Shown here piece after piece: positions 47,113-55,886 of a stretch of DNA of 64,000 nucleotides (position 1 is the first letter of the stretch; each line of letters opens with the position of its first letter). Source of the stretch: Ollibium composti (GTDB lineage: Bacteria > Pseudomonadota > Alphaproteobacteria > Rhizobiales > Rhizobiaceae); the NCBI RefSeq assembly GCF_004801285.1, contig NZ_SSNY01000005.1:1-64000 (forward strand), read 5' to 3'. The notes beneath the pieces are model-generated. The model worked only from the letters and a program-made list of their open reading frames with translations, was not told the DNA's origin and searched no databases. The position numbers and the translations under genes are program-made.

Positions 47113-47302
47113 GGGTCGGCTCCGGAACGCCGTCTTTTCAATGTTTTCGGCGGTGAGGTAACGTCTTTGCCGGCGCCTTGCAAGGCCGTGTCTCGTCGCA
47201 GGCGCGGCCCAGCCGCGAATGGTTTTTGCGCCAGAACCGCGCTGGGACCTCCCGCACGGGATCGCGAAAAGCGTGCCGGACCGCTCCGCCGGGGAGAAGC
47301 GG

Positions 47303-47689
47303 TCATTCGTCTCCCATGAGACGGTCGGTCTGCCGGCGCTCTCTCTTGGTCGGGCGACCGCTGCCCGCCTGCCGCACCGGCGCGACCGCGTCCGGCAGGG
47401 TGGGATCGTGCGCGGCGGGCGCCGGCGACATGTCCTCGTAGAGGGTGCGCGCCTCCTCGGCGGGGCCGCGCCGGACGCCGGGCGCCAGCACCTTCCAGAC
47501 GAGGATGCGCCGGTCGAGCGTGATGGTGAGCACATCGCCGGCCTTGACCGTGTCGGAAGCCTGCGCCGCTTTGTCGCGATTGACGCGCACGCGCCCGGCG
47601 ACGACCAGCTTGGCCGCCAATGAGCGCGATTTCACCGCACGGGCGAAGAACAGCCATTTGTCGATGCGCTGGCGACCCTCGGCGACCAT
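47303..47689 (-). CDS. S4-domain RNA-binding protein (HslR-like)
   Basis: A 128-residue protein. The S4 domain is residues ~7-65 ([52 protein letters not shown]), as in the heat-shock protein Hsp15, which rescues stalled 50S-nascent-chain complexes. The C-terminus is Lys/Arg/Pro-rich. It lies between fdxA and the helicase gene, all on the minus strand, in a conserved rhizobial order. Confidence 0.9.
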   Translation of the reverse strand: MVAEGRQRIDKWLFFARAVKSRSLAAKLVVAGRVRVNRDKAAQASDTVKAGDVLTITLDRRILVWKVLAPGVRRGPAEEARTLYEDMSPAPAAHDPTLPDAVAPVRQAGSGRPTKRERRQTDRLMGDE

Positions 47690-47735
47690 GCCGTCAAAGA
47701 CCGGCCGCGTCGGCCGATGAGGCGGCTGCCGGCAT

Positions 47736-50700
47736 CTACTTCTTCAACTGGTCGCGCAGGGCGGCGAGCTTGGCGAAGGGCGAATCCGGATCGAAGCGGG
47801 CGGGGCGTTCCTCGCGCGGCTTTTGCTGGAAGGCCGGCTTGCCGCCCGGTCCGCCGTCCTTGCCGCCCGCTGCCCTGTCATGGCGGCGGTTGTCGGGCTT
47901 GCCCTTGCGGTCCGGCCGGCCGTCGCGACGATGATCGGGCCGCTCGCCCTGCGGCCATCCGTGGCGGCGTTCGCCCTGCTCGCCCTGTCCGTCCTGCGGC
48001 CTGCCGCGGCCTCTCTTCCATCCGCCCTGCTTTTCGCCGGGCTGCTGATCGCCACCCTGCGCGTCGCCCGGGCGGCCATGCCGTGGACCGCCGCGGCCGC
48101 GATGGTCATGCCGCTGGCCGCCGCGCGGCCGGTCGAAGCGCTGCTGCCGCCACAAGAGGATCGGCTTGGGCGCTTCCGCCTCGGCGGTTTCGGCCTGCTG
48201 CGTTTCGGCAGGTGCAGTCTCGTCAGCCGTAGCGGTATCCTTCGCCTCGACGGCGGTGGCCGCTGTGTCGTCCCCCTTCCCCTCGAGGGGAGGGTGGCCC
48301 GAAGGGCCGGGAGGGGTCACCTCAACCGCTCCGACATCCTCATTGTGCAACGTCTGATCAGAAATCTCCGCAGATTCCGCAGAAGGAACGTCGAGCACTT
48401 CCGCACCGACCCCCTCCGCCCCCTGCGGGGGCACCTCCCCCTCAAGGGGGGAGGATAGGACGGCGCCGTCTTCGGCGGCCTCATCGGTTTGCACGGCTGA
48501 GTCCGCCGAAACTTCCGCTGATACCGACGCTTCCGTCGTTTCAGCCGCAGCAGCTTCAGCCGCTTTGGCCGCATCCGCCGCCGCTTTCGCCTCAGCGGCC
48601 GCCTGTGCGGCGGCGTCGATGGCTTCGAGCTTGGCCTTGACCTCTTCGGCCGGCTTCGGCTCGGCGCGGTAGCCGAGGCCCTTCAGGATCTCTTCCATGT
48701 CATCGGCGGTGGCACCGAGGATCGACATCATCGGCGGCGTGACGACGAAGGCCTGGCCGTCATAGGCGCCGTCGGGACGCGGGCCGGTGCCGGGCTTCCA
48801 CATGGTGGCCGGACGGATCAGGTCGGCGAGGCGTTCGAGGATATCGACGCGGACGGCGCGGCGGCCGAGGTTGCGATAACCGGCGAGCCGATAGAAATCC
48901 TTGTCGAAAGACTGGTTGACCACCATCGAGGTGCGCCCCGATGCGAGCGCATGGACGACGTCGCCGAAGCCGAGCTTGTCCTTGCCGTCGTTGCCGAGCG
49001 CCCACAAAAGCGTCACCAGCCCGGCCGGCGCCGGCTTGATCAGCGCCGGGATGAAGACGTGGTAGGCGCCGAAGCGCACGCCGAGCCGGCGAAGTGCTGC
49101 GCGCCCCTCCTGGTCGAGCGAGCGGATGTCCTCGGCGATCTCGCGGCGGTTGATCAGGCCGAGGCTCTCGACCAGACGGAAGGCAATGCCGCGGGCGATG
49201 CCGGTCAACTGCTCGGCGGTCTTCAGGTCGGCCAGCGGCTTCAGCAGGCTCTCAACCTGAAAATTGACGAAGCGCTCGGCGCGGGCCTGCACCTTGTCGC
49301 GGGCGGCCCCTTCGAGCTGCTCGTCGGCCAAAAGGATGACGCGCGGCTTCAAGACGTCCTCGCCGGCGACAAGCGTGCCGATGGGCGCGCCGATCCAGCG
49401 CAGCGTGCCGTCAGAGGCGAGCGCGATGTCGCCGTTGCCGGAAGCGGCGAAACGCTCGGCGCGCGCCTCGAATTCGGCGCTGAGCGCCTTCTGCGCCGCC
49501 GTCTTCACCGCCTTGGCGTCCTCGCCACCGGCGCTGGCGTCGGCGGTGAAGCGGAACCCCTGGAGTTCACCGACATGGTGGCCCTCGACGAGGACCGTTC
49601 CGTTCGGATTGATTTCGGCATCAAGCATGGTGTTTTCTCTAAGGCGCCGCATGAGGACGGAAGTCCTGCGGTCGACAAAGCGTTTCGTCAAGCGCTCATG
49701 CAGCGCATCCGACAATCTGTCTTCGATTTCCCGGGTCTTTTCCTGCCAGTGTGTCGGATCGGCAAGCCAGCCGGGGCGGTTCGACACGAAGGTCCATGTC
49801 CTGATCTGGGCGATGCGATGCGACAGCGTGTCGATGTCGCCTTCGGTGGTGTCGGCGCGGCGCACCTGCTCGGCCATGTAATTCTCGTCGACATGACCAT
49901 GCCGGGCAAGGTCCATGTAGATGGAAGCGATGAGGTCAGCGTGCTGGGCCGGCGCGATGCGGCGGTAGTCGGGCAGGGCGCAGGCTTCCCACAGGAGCTC
50001 GACCCGTTTCGGGTTCGTCGCCAGCGCGCGGATCTCGCCGTCCTTCGACAGGAAGTCGAGCGCCTGCGCGTCCACCGCCGGCAGCGCCCGCGCCAGGCCT
50101 TCGACCGGCGCGTTGGTCTCGATCGAGCGCATAAGCGCGTCGAGCGAGGAAAAGTCGAACCGCGCGGTGCGCCATTGCAGCACTTTTACCGGCTCGAAAT
50201 CGTGCGCCTCGAGCTTCTGGACGAGGTCCTCGTCGAACGGATCGACCCGTCCGGTGACGCCGAAGGTGCCGTCGCGCATGTGGCGGCCGGCGCGGCCGGC
50301 GATCTGGCCGAGCTCGGCGGCGGTGAGCTGGCGGTACTGATAGCCGTCGAACTTGCGGTTCTGGGCGAAGGCGACGTGGTCGACGTCGAGATTCAGCCCC
50401 ATGCCGATGGCGTCGGTGGCGACCAGATAGTCGACGTCGCCGGACTGGTAGAGCGCCACCTGGGCGTTGCGCGTGCGAGGCGACAGCGCGCCCAGCACCA
50501 CGGCGGCACCGCCCTGCTGGCGGCGGATCAGTTCGGCGATGGCATAGACCTCGTCGGCGGAGAAGGCGACGATGGCCGTGCGGCGCGGCAGGCGGGTCAG
50601 CTTCTTCGAACCGGCATAGGCGAGATGCGACAGGCGCGGCCTGGTCACCACCGAAACGCCCTTCAACAGCTTTTGCAGGATGCCGTGCATGGTGGCGGCA

Positions 50701-51128
50701 CCCAGCAGCAGCGTCTCCTGCCGGCCGCGCAGGTGCAGGATGCGGTCGGTGAAGATGTGGCCGCGTTCCAGGTCGCCGGCAAGCTGCACCTCGTCTATTG
50801 CCACGAAAGCGGCGTCCGTCTCGCGCGGCATCGCCTCGACGGTGCAGACCGAATATTTCGCGCCGGCCGGCTGGATCTTCTCCTCGCCCGTGACCAGCGA
50901 GACCTTGTTGGCGCCGACCTTCTCGCAGAGCCGCGCATAGACCTCGCGAGCCAAAAGCCTCAGCGGCAGGCCGATGACGCCGCTCTCGTGCGCCACCATG
51001 CGCTCGATGGCGAGATGCGTCTTGCCGGTGTTGGTGGGGCCGAGCACGGCGGTGACGTCGCGTCCCGACAGGATCAGCGGCTCGGTGGATTGCGGGCGAA
51101 TGTTCATCGGTTCGGGGGATCGCCTCAT
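47736..51128 (-). CDS. SUV3-like ATP-dependent RNA helicase with repeat-bearing disordered tail
   Basis: A 1130-residue helicase. The SF2 core (residues ~25-330) has Walker A GPTNTGKTH (30-38), DEVQ (112-115) and Q-x2-GRAGR (AELGQIAGRAGRHM). Mid-region domains resemble mitochondrial SUV3 helicases. Residues ~800-1130 are low-complexity: Ala/Glu/Lys helical repeats, two translated palindromic repeats (48272-48320, 48408-48454) and an Arg/Gly/Asp-rich basic end (RGRPQDGQGEQGERRHG), probably RNA-binding. MNIRPQ at 51107 is an alternative start. A 645-bp gene-free region precedes it. Confidence 0.92.
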   Translation of the reverse strand: MRRSPEPMNIRPQSTEPLILSGRDVTAVLGPTNTGKTHLAIERMVAHESGVIGLPLRLLAREVYARLCEKVGANKVSLVTGEEKIQPAGAKYSVCTVEAMPRETDAAFVAIDEVQLAGDLERGHIFTDRILHLRGRQETLLLGAATMHGILQKLLKGVSVVTRPRLSHLAYAGSKKLTRLPRRTAIVAFSADEVYAIAELIRRQQGGAAVVLGALSPRTRNAQVALYQSGDVDYLVATDAIGMGLNLDVDHVAFAQNRKFDGYQYRQLTAAELGQIAGRAGRHMRDGTFGVTGRVDPFDEDLVQKLEAHDFEPVKVLQWRTARFDFSSLDALMRSIETNAPVEGLARALPAVDAQALDFLSKDGEIRALATNPKRVELLWEACALPDYRRIAPAQHADLIASIYMDLARHGHVDENYMAEQVRRADTTEGDIDTLSHRIAQIRTWTFVSNRPGWLADPTHWQEKTREIEDRLSDALHERLTKRFVDRRTSVLMRRLRENTMLDAEINPNGTVLVEGHHVGELQGFRFTADASAGGEDAKAVKTAAQKALSAEFEARAERFAASGNGDIALASDGTLRWIGAPIGTLVAGEDVLKPRVILLADEQLEGAARDKVQARAERFVNFQVESLLKPLADLKTAEQLTGIARGIAFRLVESLGLINRREIAEDIRSLDQEGRAALRRLGVRFGAYHVFIPALIKPAPAGLVTLLWALGNDGKDKLGFGDVVHALASGRTSMVVNQSFDKDFYRLAGYRNLGRRAVRVDILERLADLIRPATMWKPGTGPRPDGAYDGQAFVVTPPMMSILGATADDMEEILKGLGYRAEPKPAEEVKAKLEAIDAAAQAAAEAKAAADAAKAAEAAAAETTEASVSAEVSADSAVQTDEAAEDGAVLSSPLEGEVPPQGAEGVGAEVLDVPSAESAEISDQTLHNEDVGAVEVTPPGPSGHPPLEGKGDDTAATAVEAKDTATADETAPAETQQAETAEAEAPKPILLWRQQRFDRPRGGQRHDHRGRGGPRHGRPGDAQGGDQQPGEKQGGWKRGRGRPQDGQGEQGERRHGWPQGERPDHRRDGRPDRKGKPDNRRHDRAAGGKDGGPGGKPAFQQKPREERPARFDPDSPFAKLAALRDQLKK
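48272..48320. repeat. Palindromic repeat A, translated within the helicase
   Basis: CCCCCTTCCCCTCGAGGGG followed by AGGGTGGCCCGAAGGGCC and GGGAGGGGTCACC. It is an inverted copy of the element at 48408-48454. Translated on the coding strand it gives TPPGPSGHPPLEGKG, in frame. It contains two internal hairpins. Confidence 0.8.
48408..48454. repeat. Palindromic repeat B, translated within the helicase
   Basis: GACCCCCTCCGCCCCCTGCG followed by GGGGCACCTCCCCCTCAAGG and GGGGAGG. It is the inverse of element A 88 bp away. In frame on the coding strand it reads SSPLEGEVPPQGAEGVG, a peptide commonly produced where this repeat enters rhizobial genes. Confidence 0.8.
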
Positions 51129-51773
51129 GGTCGTGCGGGGCGGACAGCCGTGACAGGCGACACATAGGCATTCGCTGCGGCGGGTGAAAGCGCAATGTTC
51201 AACAGGCGGTGCAAAACGACCTTCGAAACGGCCTCTCTATGCGTCGGAGTTAACAGATGGAACGAGTCTGGAACGAATCAGCGACGAATCGCTGACTCAG
51301 GCAGATTCATGCTTCGTTCACGGCTAGATGTGGGGCGCGGCAAAGTGGTCCGTACCACATGCTGAATCGATGGAACGGGCGGCCGGCCGGAATCCGCTGT
51401 CGGCGTTAACCTTTGCCGGCGTGCTTCCACCGGCGACCCGGAGACAAGTGCGGGTCGCCAAGTAAGATTATGGATTCGTTGATTTTTCCTAACGGGAATT
51501 AACGGAAGCCGAGGCCGGAAAGCCTGCCGTCGTTAACGCTTCGACCAAAGCCGGAACGAATCGGCGACGAATCAGAGATGGAACGATATTCCCGTTTCGT
51601 TCACCTCAACATCTTGTGTTGTCCACAGGCCGTCCACCGAGGATTCACAGCTTGGAGAACGGTGGCGGCGCGATCTCCACCGCCGGCGTTAACGTTCGCG
51701 TGCCGTATCGGCACAGCGGAAACGAAAAACGGGCCGCCGGAGCGACCCGTTTCTTAACCGACTTTCCGTCGGT
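51129..51773. other. 645-bp gene-free island rich in GANTC and GTTAAC sites
   Basis: No gene is visible. GANTC sites start at 51264, 51275, 51286, 51294, 51304, 51364, 51390, 51473, 51558, 51569 and 51642 (eleven in 383 bp). GTTAAC starts at 51249, 51405, 51532 and 51688. A related segment, GGAACGAATC-x-GCGACGAATC, occurs twice (51270-51290, 51553-51573). TTGTCCACA at 51619-51627 resembles a DnaA box. The stretch is the upstream region of the helicase gene and the downstream region of phbB. Confidence 0.75.
51727..51752 (-). terminator. Terminator of the phbA-phbB unit
   Basis: AAACGGG and CCCGTTT pair across a 12-nt loop, followed on the minus strand by TTCGTTT. It lies 22 bp beyond the phbB stop codon. 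Confidence 0.65.
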
Positions 51774-52499
51774 TCAGGCGAAGTATTGGCCGCCGTTGGC
51801 CGAGATGGTGGAGCCGGTGATGAAGCCGGCCTCCTCGGAGGCCAGGAACACCACGCAGCGGGCGATTTCCTCCGGTTCGCCGAGGCGGCCGACCGGGATC
51901 TGCGGGATGATGCGCTCGGCCAGAACCTTCTCGTCGATGGCCTTGACCATTTCGGTGGCGATGTAGCCGGGGCAGATGACGTTGACGGTGATACCCGCGC
52001 GAGCCCCTTCCTGAGCCAGCGCCTTGGAAAAGCCGATGTCGCCGGCCTTGGCCGCCGAATAGTTCGCCTGGCCGGCCTGCCCCTTCTGGCCGTTGATGGA
52101 GGAAATGGTGATGACGCGGCCGAACTTCCTGTCGCGCATGCCGCCCCACACGGGATGGGTCATGTTGAAGACGCCGGAAAGGTTGGTGCCGATCACCTCG
52201 CTCCACTGCTGCGGCGTCATCTTGTGGAACATGGCGTCGCGGGTGATGCCGGCATTGTTGACCAGCACGGCCACCGGGCCTAGGTCCGCCTCGACCTGTT
52301 TGATGCCGGCGGCACAGGCTTCGTAGTCGGCGACCGACCATTTGTAGGTCTTGATGCCCGTCTCCGCGGTGAATTTTTTGGCCGCCTCGTCGTTGCCGGC
52401 GTAGTTCGCCGCCACCGCATAGCCGGCATTTTTCAGCGCGATGGAAATGGCGGCGCCGATGCCGCGCGATCCGCCGGTGACGAGTGCGACTTTGGTCAT
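51774..52499 (-). CDS. phbB: Acetoacetyl-CoA reductase (NADPH)
   Basis: A 241-residue short-chain dehydrogenase. The NAD(P) motif is GGSRGIG (9-15), NNAG (81-84), and the catalytic residues are Ser134, Tyr147 and Lys151 (ISSINGQKG ... YSAAK). It reduces acetoacetyl-CoA to 3-hydroxybutyryl-CoA for polyhydroxybutyrate. It is downstream of phbA and divergent overall from phaR, and FITGSTISANGGQYFA ends the protein as in PhbB. Confidence 0.95.
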   Translation of the reverse strand: MTKVALVTGGSRGIGAAISIALKNAGYAVAANYAGNDEAAKKFTAETGIKTYKWSVADYEACAAGIKQVEADLGPVAVLVNNAGITRDAMFHKMTPQQWSEVIGTNLSGVFNMTHPVWGGMRDRKFGRVITISSINGQKGQAGQANYSAAKAGDIGFSKALAQEGARAGITVNVICPGYIATEMVKAIDEKVLAERIIPQIPVGRLGEPEEIARCVVFLASEEAGFITGSTISANGGQYFA

Positions 52500-52520
52500 G
52501 AAGGTCCTCCCAGTGAAAAA

Positions 52521-52622
52521 GGCAGTAGGGCAATAGGGCGGTAAGGCAGTAGGGATGTCAGACAGTTCGGTGGCCGTTTCCGGCTTCTTCCTACTGCCCT
52601 ATTCCCCTACTGCCCTACTGCC
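52521..52622. repeat. GGCAGTAGGG inverted repeat between phbA and phbB
   Basis: The left arm (52521-52554) has two copies of GGCAGTAGGG with a variant middle. The right arm (52591-52622) is a near-complementary run reading CTACTGCCCTATTCCCC and so on. Together they can fold into an imperfect ~32-bp stem with a 36-nt loop in the phbA-phbB transcript. Confidence 0.75.
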
Positions 52623-53810
52623 TCAGTTCATCGCTTCCACGCACATCGCCACGCCCATGCCGCCGCCGATGCACAGCGTCGCCAGGCCTTTTTTGGCGCC
52701 GCGGCGCTTCATCTCGTGGACGAGCGTGTTGAAGATGCGGGCACCGGAAGCGCCGATCGGATGGCCGATGGCGATCGCCCCGCCGTTGACGTTGACGATC
52801 GAGGGGTCCCAACCCATGTCCTTGTTGACGGCGCACGCCTGCGCGGCGAAGGCTTCGTTGGCCTCGACGAGATCGAGGTCGCCGACCGCCCAGCCGGCCT
52901 TTTCCAGCGCCTTGCGCGAGGCCGGGATCGGGCCGGTGCCCATAATCGCCGGATCGACGCCGGCGGTCGCCCAGGAGGCGATGCGCACCAGCGGGGTGAG
53001 GCCGCGCCGCACCGCTTCGGCCTCGGTCATCAGAAGCGCGCCGGCGGCGCCGTCGTTGATGCCCGACGCATTGCCGGCAGTCACCGTGCCGTCCTTCTCG
53101 AAGGCCGGCTTCAGCTTCTGCATGGCGTCGATGGTGGCGCCGTGGCGGATGTATTCGTCCTGGTCGACGACGGTGTCGCCCTTGCGGCCCTTGACGGTGA
53201 AGGCAACGATCTCGTCCTTGAACCTGCCGGCCTTCTGCGCGGCTTCCGCCTTGTTCTGCGAGGCCAGCGCGAACTTGTCCTGGTCGTCGCGGGTGATCTG
53301 GTACTGCTTGGCGACGTTCTCGGCGGTGGTGCCCATGTGGTAGCCGTTGAAGGCGTCCCACAGGCCGTCCTTGATCATGGTGTCGATCATCTTGTAGTCG
53401 CCCATCTTGACGCCGGCGCGCAGGTGCTCGGCGTGCGGCGACAGCGACATGGATTCCTGGCCGCCGGCGATGACGATCTTGGCGTCGCCGGTGGCGATCT
53501 GCTGCATGCCGAGCGCAATCGCCCGCAGGCCCGAGCCGCAGACCTGGTTGAGGCCCCAGGCGGTCGTCTCCTTCGGCAGGCCGGCATTGATGGAAGCCTG
53601 GCGCGCCGGGTTCTGGCCCTGCGCCGCCGTCAGCACCTGGCCGAGGATGACCTCGTTGACCTCGCCCGCCTCGACGCCGGCCCGCGCCAACAGCTCGCGG
53701 ATGACCGCCGCTCCCAGCTCATGGGCAGGGGTGGCCGCGAAGGCTCCGTTGAACGAACCGACCGCGGTGCGGGCGGCGCTGGCCACGACGATGGCATTGG
53801 AAGCGGGCAT
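52623..53810 (-). CDS. phbA: Acetyl-CoA acetyltransferase (beta-ketothiolase)
   Basis: A 395-residue thiolase. Active-site Cys91 is in QVCGSGLRA, the His site in [13 protein letters not shown], and the second Cys near residue 380 in [10 protein letters not shown]. It condenses two acetyl-CoA into acetoacetyl-CoA, the first step of PHB synthesis. It is followed by phbB after a 123-bp gap holding an inverted repeat. Confidence 0.96.
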   Translation of the reverse strand: MPASNAIVVASAARTAVGSFNGAFAATPAHELGAAVIRELLARAGVEAGEVNEVILGQVLTAAQGQNPARQASINAGLPKETTAWGLNQVCGSGLRAIALGMQQIATGDAKIVIAGGQESMSLSPHAEHLRAGVKMGDYKMIDTMIKDGLWDAFNGYHMGTTAENVAKQYQITRDDQDKFALASQNKAEAAQKAGRFKDEIVAFTVKGRKGDTVVDQDEYIRHGATIDAMQKLKPAFEKDGTVTAGNASGINDGAAGALLMTEAEAVRRGLTPLVRIASWATAGVDPAIMGTGPIPASRKALEKAGWAVGDLDLVEANEAFAAQACAVNKDMGWDPSIVNVNGGAIAIGHPIGASGARIFNTLVHEMKRRGAKKGLATLCIGGGMGVAMCVEAMN

Positions 53811-53927
53811 TTTTATCTCCAGGCTCCGGGAACGTTGGCTATCCTGACGACTTTTCTTGACCTTTCACGCCTTCGAGTCAAACCGGAAATCGGCCGCTTC
53901 GGCCCTTGCATCGCACAACGGGGCGAT

Positions 53928-53939
53928 TGCTGCGCAGCA
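53928..53939. promoter_or_regulatory. 12-bp palindrome in the phbA/phaR divergent region
   Basis: TGCTGCGCAGCA is a perfect palindrome between the divergent phbA and phaR genes. PhaR regulators of other Alphaproteobacteria bind TGC-rich palindromes, so this is a candidate PhaR operator; the match is by likeness only. Confidence 0.45.
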
Positions 53940-54064
53940 TTTTGCCGGCTTGCGCGCTCCCGCACCGCACAAAGGTCTTGGATTCACGCCGGTTTTGCGT
54001 CTATCCTCGACCTTAGTTCAATTCGTCGCCGGCTGCTTACGCGCCGAAATCCGGGGAGGATGGT

Positions 54065-54679
54065 ATGGCGGCAAAAGACGAACCGGTGGTGATCAAGAAA
54101 TACGCCAACCGGCGCCTCTACAATACGGGCACAAGTACCTACGTCACGCTCGAGGACCTCGCCGAGATGGTCAAGCGCGGCGAGGACTTTTCCGTGCAGG
54201 ACGCCAAGACGGGCGAGGACATCACCCATCCGGTGCTGACCCAGATCATCTTCGAGCTGGAGAACAAGGACGGGCAGAACATGCTGCCGATCCCGTTCCT
54301 GCGCCAGCTCATTGCCTTCTATGGCGACCAGATGCAGATGATCGTGCCGAGCTTCCTCGAACAGTCGATGATCGCCTTTTCGAAGGAGCAGGAACGCTTC
54401 CGCGAGCAGATGAAGTCGCCGATGGACATGATGAAACTCACGACGCCGATGAAGGCGATCGAGGAGCAGACGCGCCGCAACATGGAGATGTTCCAGAACG
54501 CCATGCGCATGTTCACGCCCTTCCCGGCCGCGGGAAGCGTGGCGCCGGCCGCCGGCGCGCCGGAACCTGCAAGGAAAGACGGGGCGGAAGGCACGGAGGC
54601 GCCGGAGAAATCCGACGACCTGCAGGAACTGAAGGAACAGATCGCCGCCATGCAGCGCAAGCTCGACCGCATGTCGTAG
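54065..54679 (+). CDS. phaR: Polyhydroxyalkanoate synthesis repressor PhaR
   Basis: A 204-residue protein (AniA/PhaR). The N-terminal DNA-binding part is VVIKKYANRRLYNTGTSTYVTLEDLAEMVKRGEDF, and the middle PHB-accumulation regulatory domain is VLTQIIFELENKDGQNMLPIPFLRQLIAFYGDQMQ. The C-terminus is Ala/Pro-rich, then a short coiled coil. It links PHB level and carbon flux to expression of phasin and PHB genes. It is divergent from phbA. Confidence 0.95.
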   Translation: MAAKDEPVVIKKYANRRLYNTGTSTYVTLEDLAEMVKRGEDFSVQDAKTGEDITHPVLTQIIFELENKDGQNMLPIPFLRQLIAFYGDQMQMIVPSFLEQSMIAFSKEQERFREQMKSPMDMMKLTTPMKAIEEQTRRNMEMFQNAMRMFTPFPAAGSVAPAAGAPEPARKDGAEGTEAPEKSDDLQELKEQIAAMQRKLDRMS

Positions 54680-54833
54680 GCAGCGGTCCTGGCCGCCCGG
54701 GCGAATCCGGACGGGCCAGTCACAAGCGCGGCATGCCATCTGGCCTTTGCATGCAGCCTTTCTCCCGCCTAACCTAGCCCCGCATCCTGCAATCGGGCCG
54801 CCGCAGGCGTCCCAGCCAAGCCGAAAGCCGACC

Positions 54834-55886
54834 ATGACCGACCAGACCCTCGTCCCCGTCTTCGACGGCCACAACGACACGTTGCTCAAGCTCTACAAGG
54901 CCAAGGAGGCCGACAAGGAGAAGCTGTTCATCGACGGGTCTCCCGCCGACTGGCACATCGACCTGCCGCGCGCCCGCAAGGGCGGCTTCGCTGGCGGCAT
55001 GTTCGCCATCTTCCCGCCTTCGCCGGAGAAGCGCCGAAGCGGCGACATGCTGAGCCATGACGAGCCGCTGCCGCCGCAACTGCCGCGCGCGACGGCGATC
55101 GATTCCACCATCGGCATGGCTTCGATCCTGTTCAAGCTGGAGCGCGCCGGCGCGCTGACGGTCTGCCGCAACGCCGCCGAGGTGCGCGCCGCCGTCGCCA
55201 GGGGCGTGCTCGCCGCCGTCTTCCACATCGAGGGCGCGGAAGCGATCGGCGCCGACCTTTCCATGCTGGAGGTGCTGCATGCCGCCGGCCTGCGCTCGCT
55301 GGGCATCGTCTGGAGCCGGCCGAACATCTTCGGCCACGGCGTGCCGTTCCGCTTCCCCTCCTCGCCCGACATCGGCGACGGCCTGAGTGACGCCGGCAAG
55401 GCGCTGGTCAAGGAATGCAATCGGCTGAAAATCCAGATCGACCTGTCGCATCTCAACGAGAAGGGTTTTCGCGATGTGGCGAAGCTCTCCGACGCGCCGC
55501 TGGTCGCCACCCACTCCAACGTGCACGCCATCTGCCCGCATTCGCGCAACCTGACTGACTGGCAGCTCGGCGCCATCCGCGACAGCGGCGGCATGGTGGG
55601 GCTGAACTACGCCACCGGCTTCCTGCGCGAGGACGGCACCATGAACGCCGATACGAGCCTCGACCTCATGGTGCGCCATGTCGATGCGCTGCTGGCGGCG
55701 CTGGGCGAAGACCATGTCGGCCTGGGGTCCGACTTCGACGGCGCGATGATCCCGGCGCCGATCGGCGACGTTTCCGGCCTGCCGAAACTGATCGACGCCT
55801 TCGCCCGACACGGCTACGGGCGCGAGCTGATCGAGAAGATCGCCTGGAAGAACTGGGCCGGCGCGCTGGAAAAATCCATCGGGTGA
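54834..55886 (+). CDS. M19-family (renal-type) dipeptidase
   Basis: A 350-residue zinc dipeptidase. The metal sites are FDGHNDTL near the N-terminus, the bridging HIEGAEAIG, DLSHLNEKGF and THSNVHAI, and late GLGSDFDGAM. It hydrolyses dipeptides, often with a D- or dehydro-C-terminal residue. No signal peptide is apparent, so it is probably cytoplasmic. The frame extends to 54747, but MTDQTLVPVFDGHND at 54834 is the conserved start. Confidence 0.94.
   Translation: MTDQTLVPVFDGHNDTLLKLYKAKEADKEKLFIDGSPADWHIDLPRARKGGFAGGMFAIFPPSPEKRRSGDMLSHDEPLPPQLPRATAIDSTIGMASILFKLERAGALTVCRNAAEVRAAVARGVLAAVFHIEGAEAIGADLSMLEVLHAAGLRSLGIVWSRPNIFGHGVPFRFPSSPDIGDGLSDAGKALVKECNRLKIQIDLSHLNEKGFRDVAKLSDAPLVATHSNVHAICPHSRNLTDWQLGAIRDSGGMVGLNYATGFLREDGTMNADTSLDLMVRHVDALLAALGEDHVGLGSDFDGAMIPAPIGDVSGLPKLIDAFARHGYGRELIEKIAWKNWAGALEKSIG

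Noticed and set aside
48269..48460. Frameshift or pseudogene in the helicase tail because of repeats
   Set aside because: The reading frame is intact through both repeats to the natural stop codon, and the basic RG-rich end is preserved.
51249..51693. Chromosomal or plasmid replication origin
   Set aside because: Only one DnaA-like box, no AT-rich unwinding region, and no hemE, dnaA, parAB or repABC gene nearby. The GANTC cluster stands, but calling it an origin is not supported.
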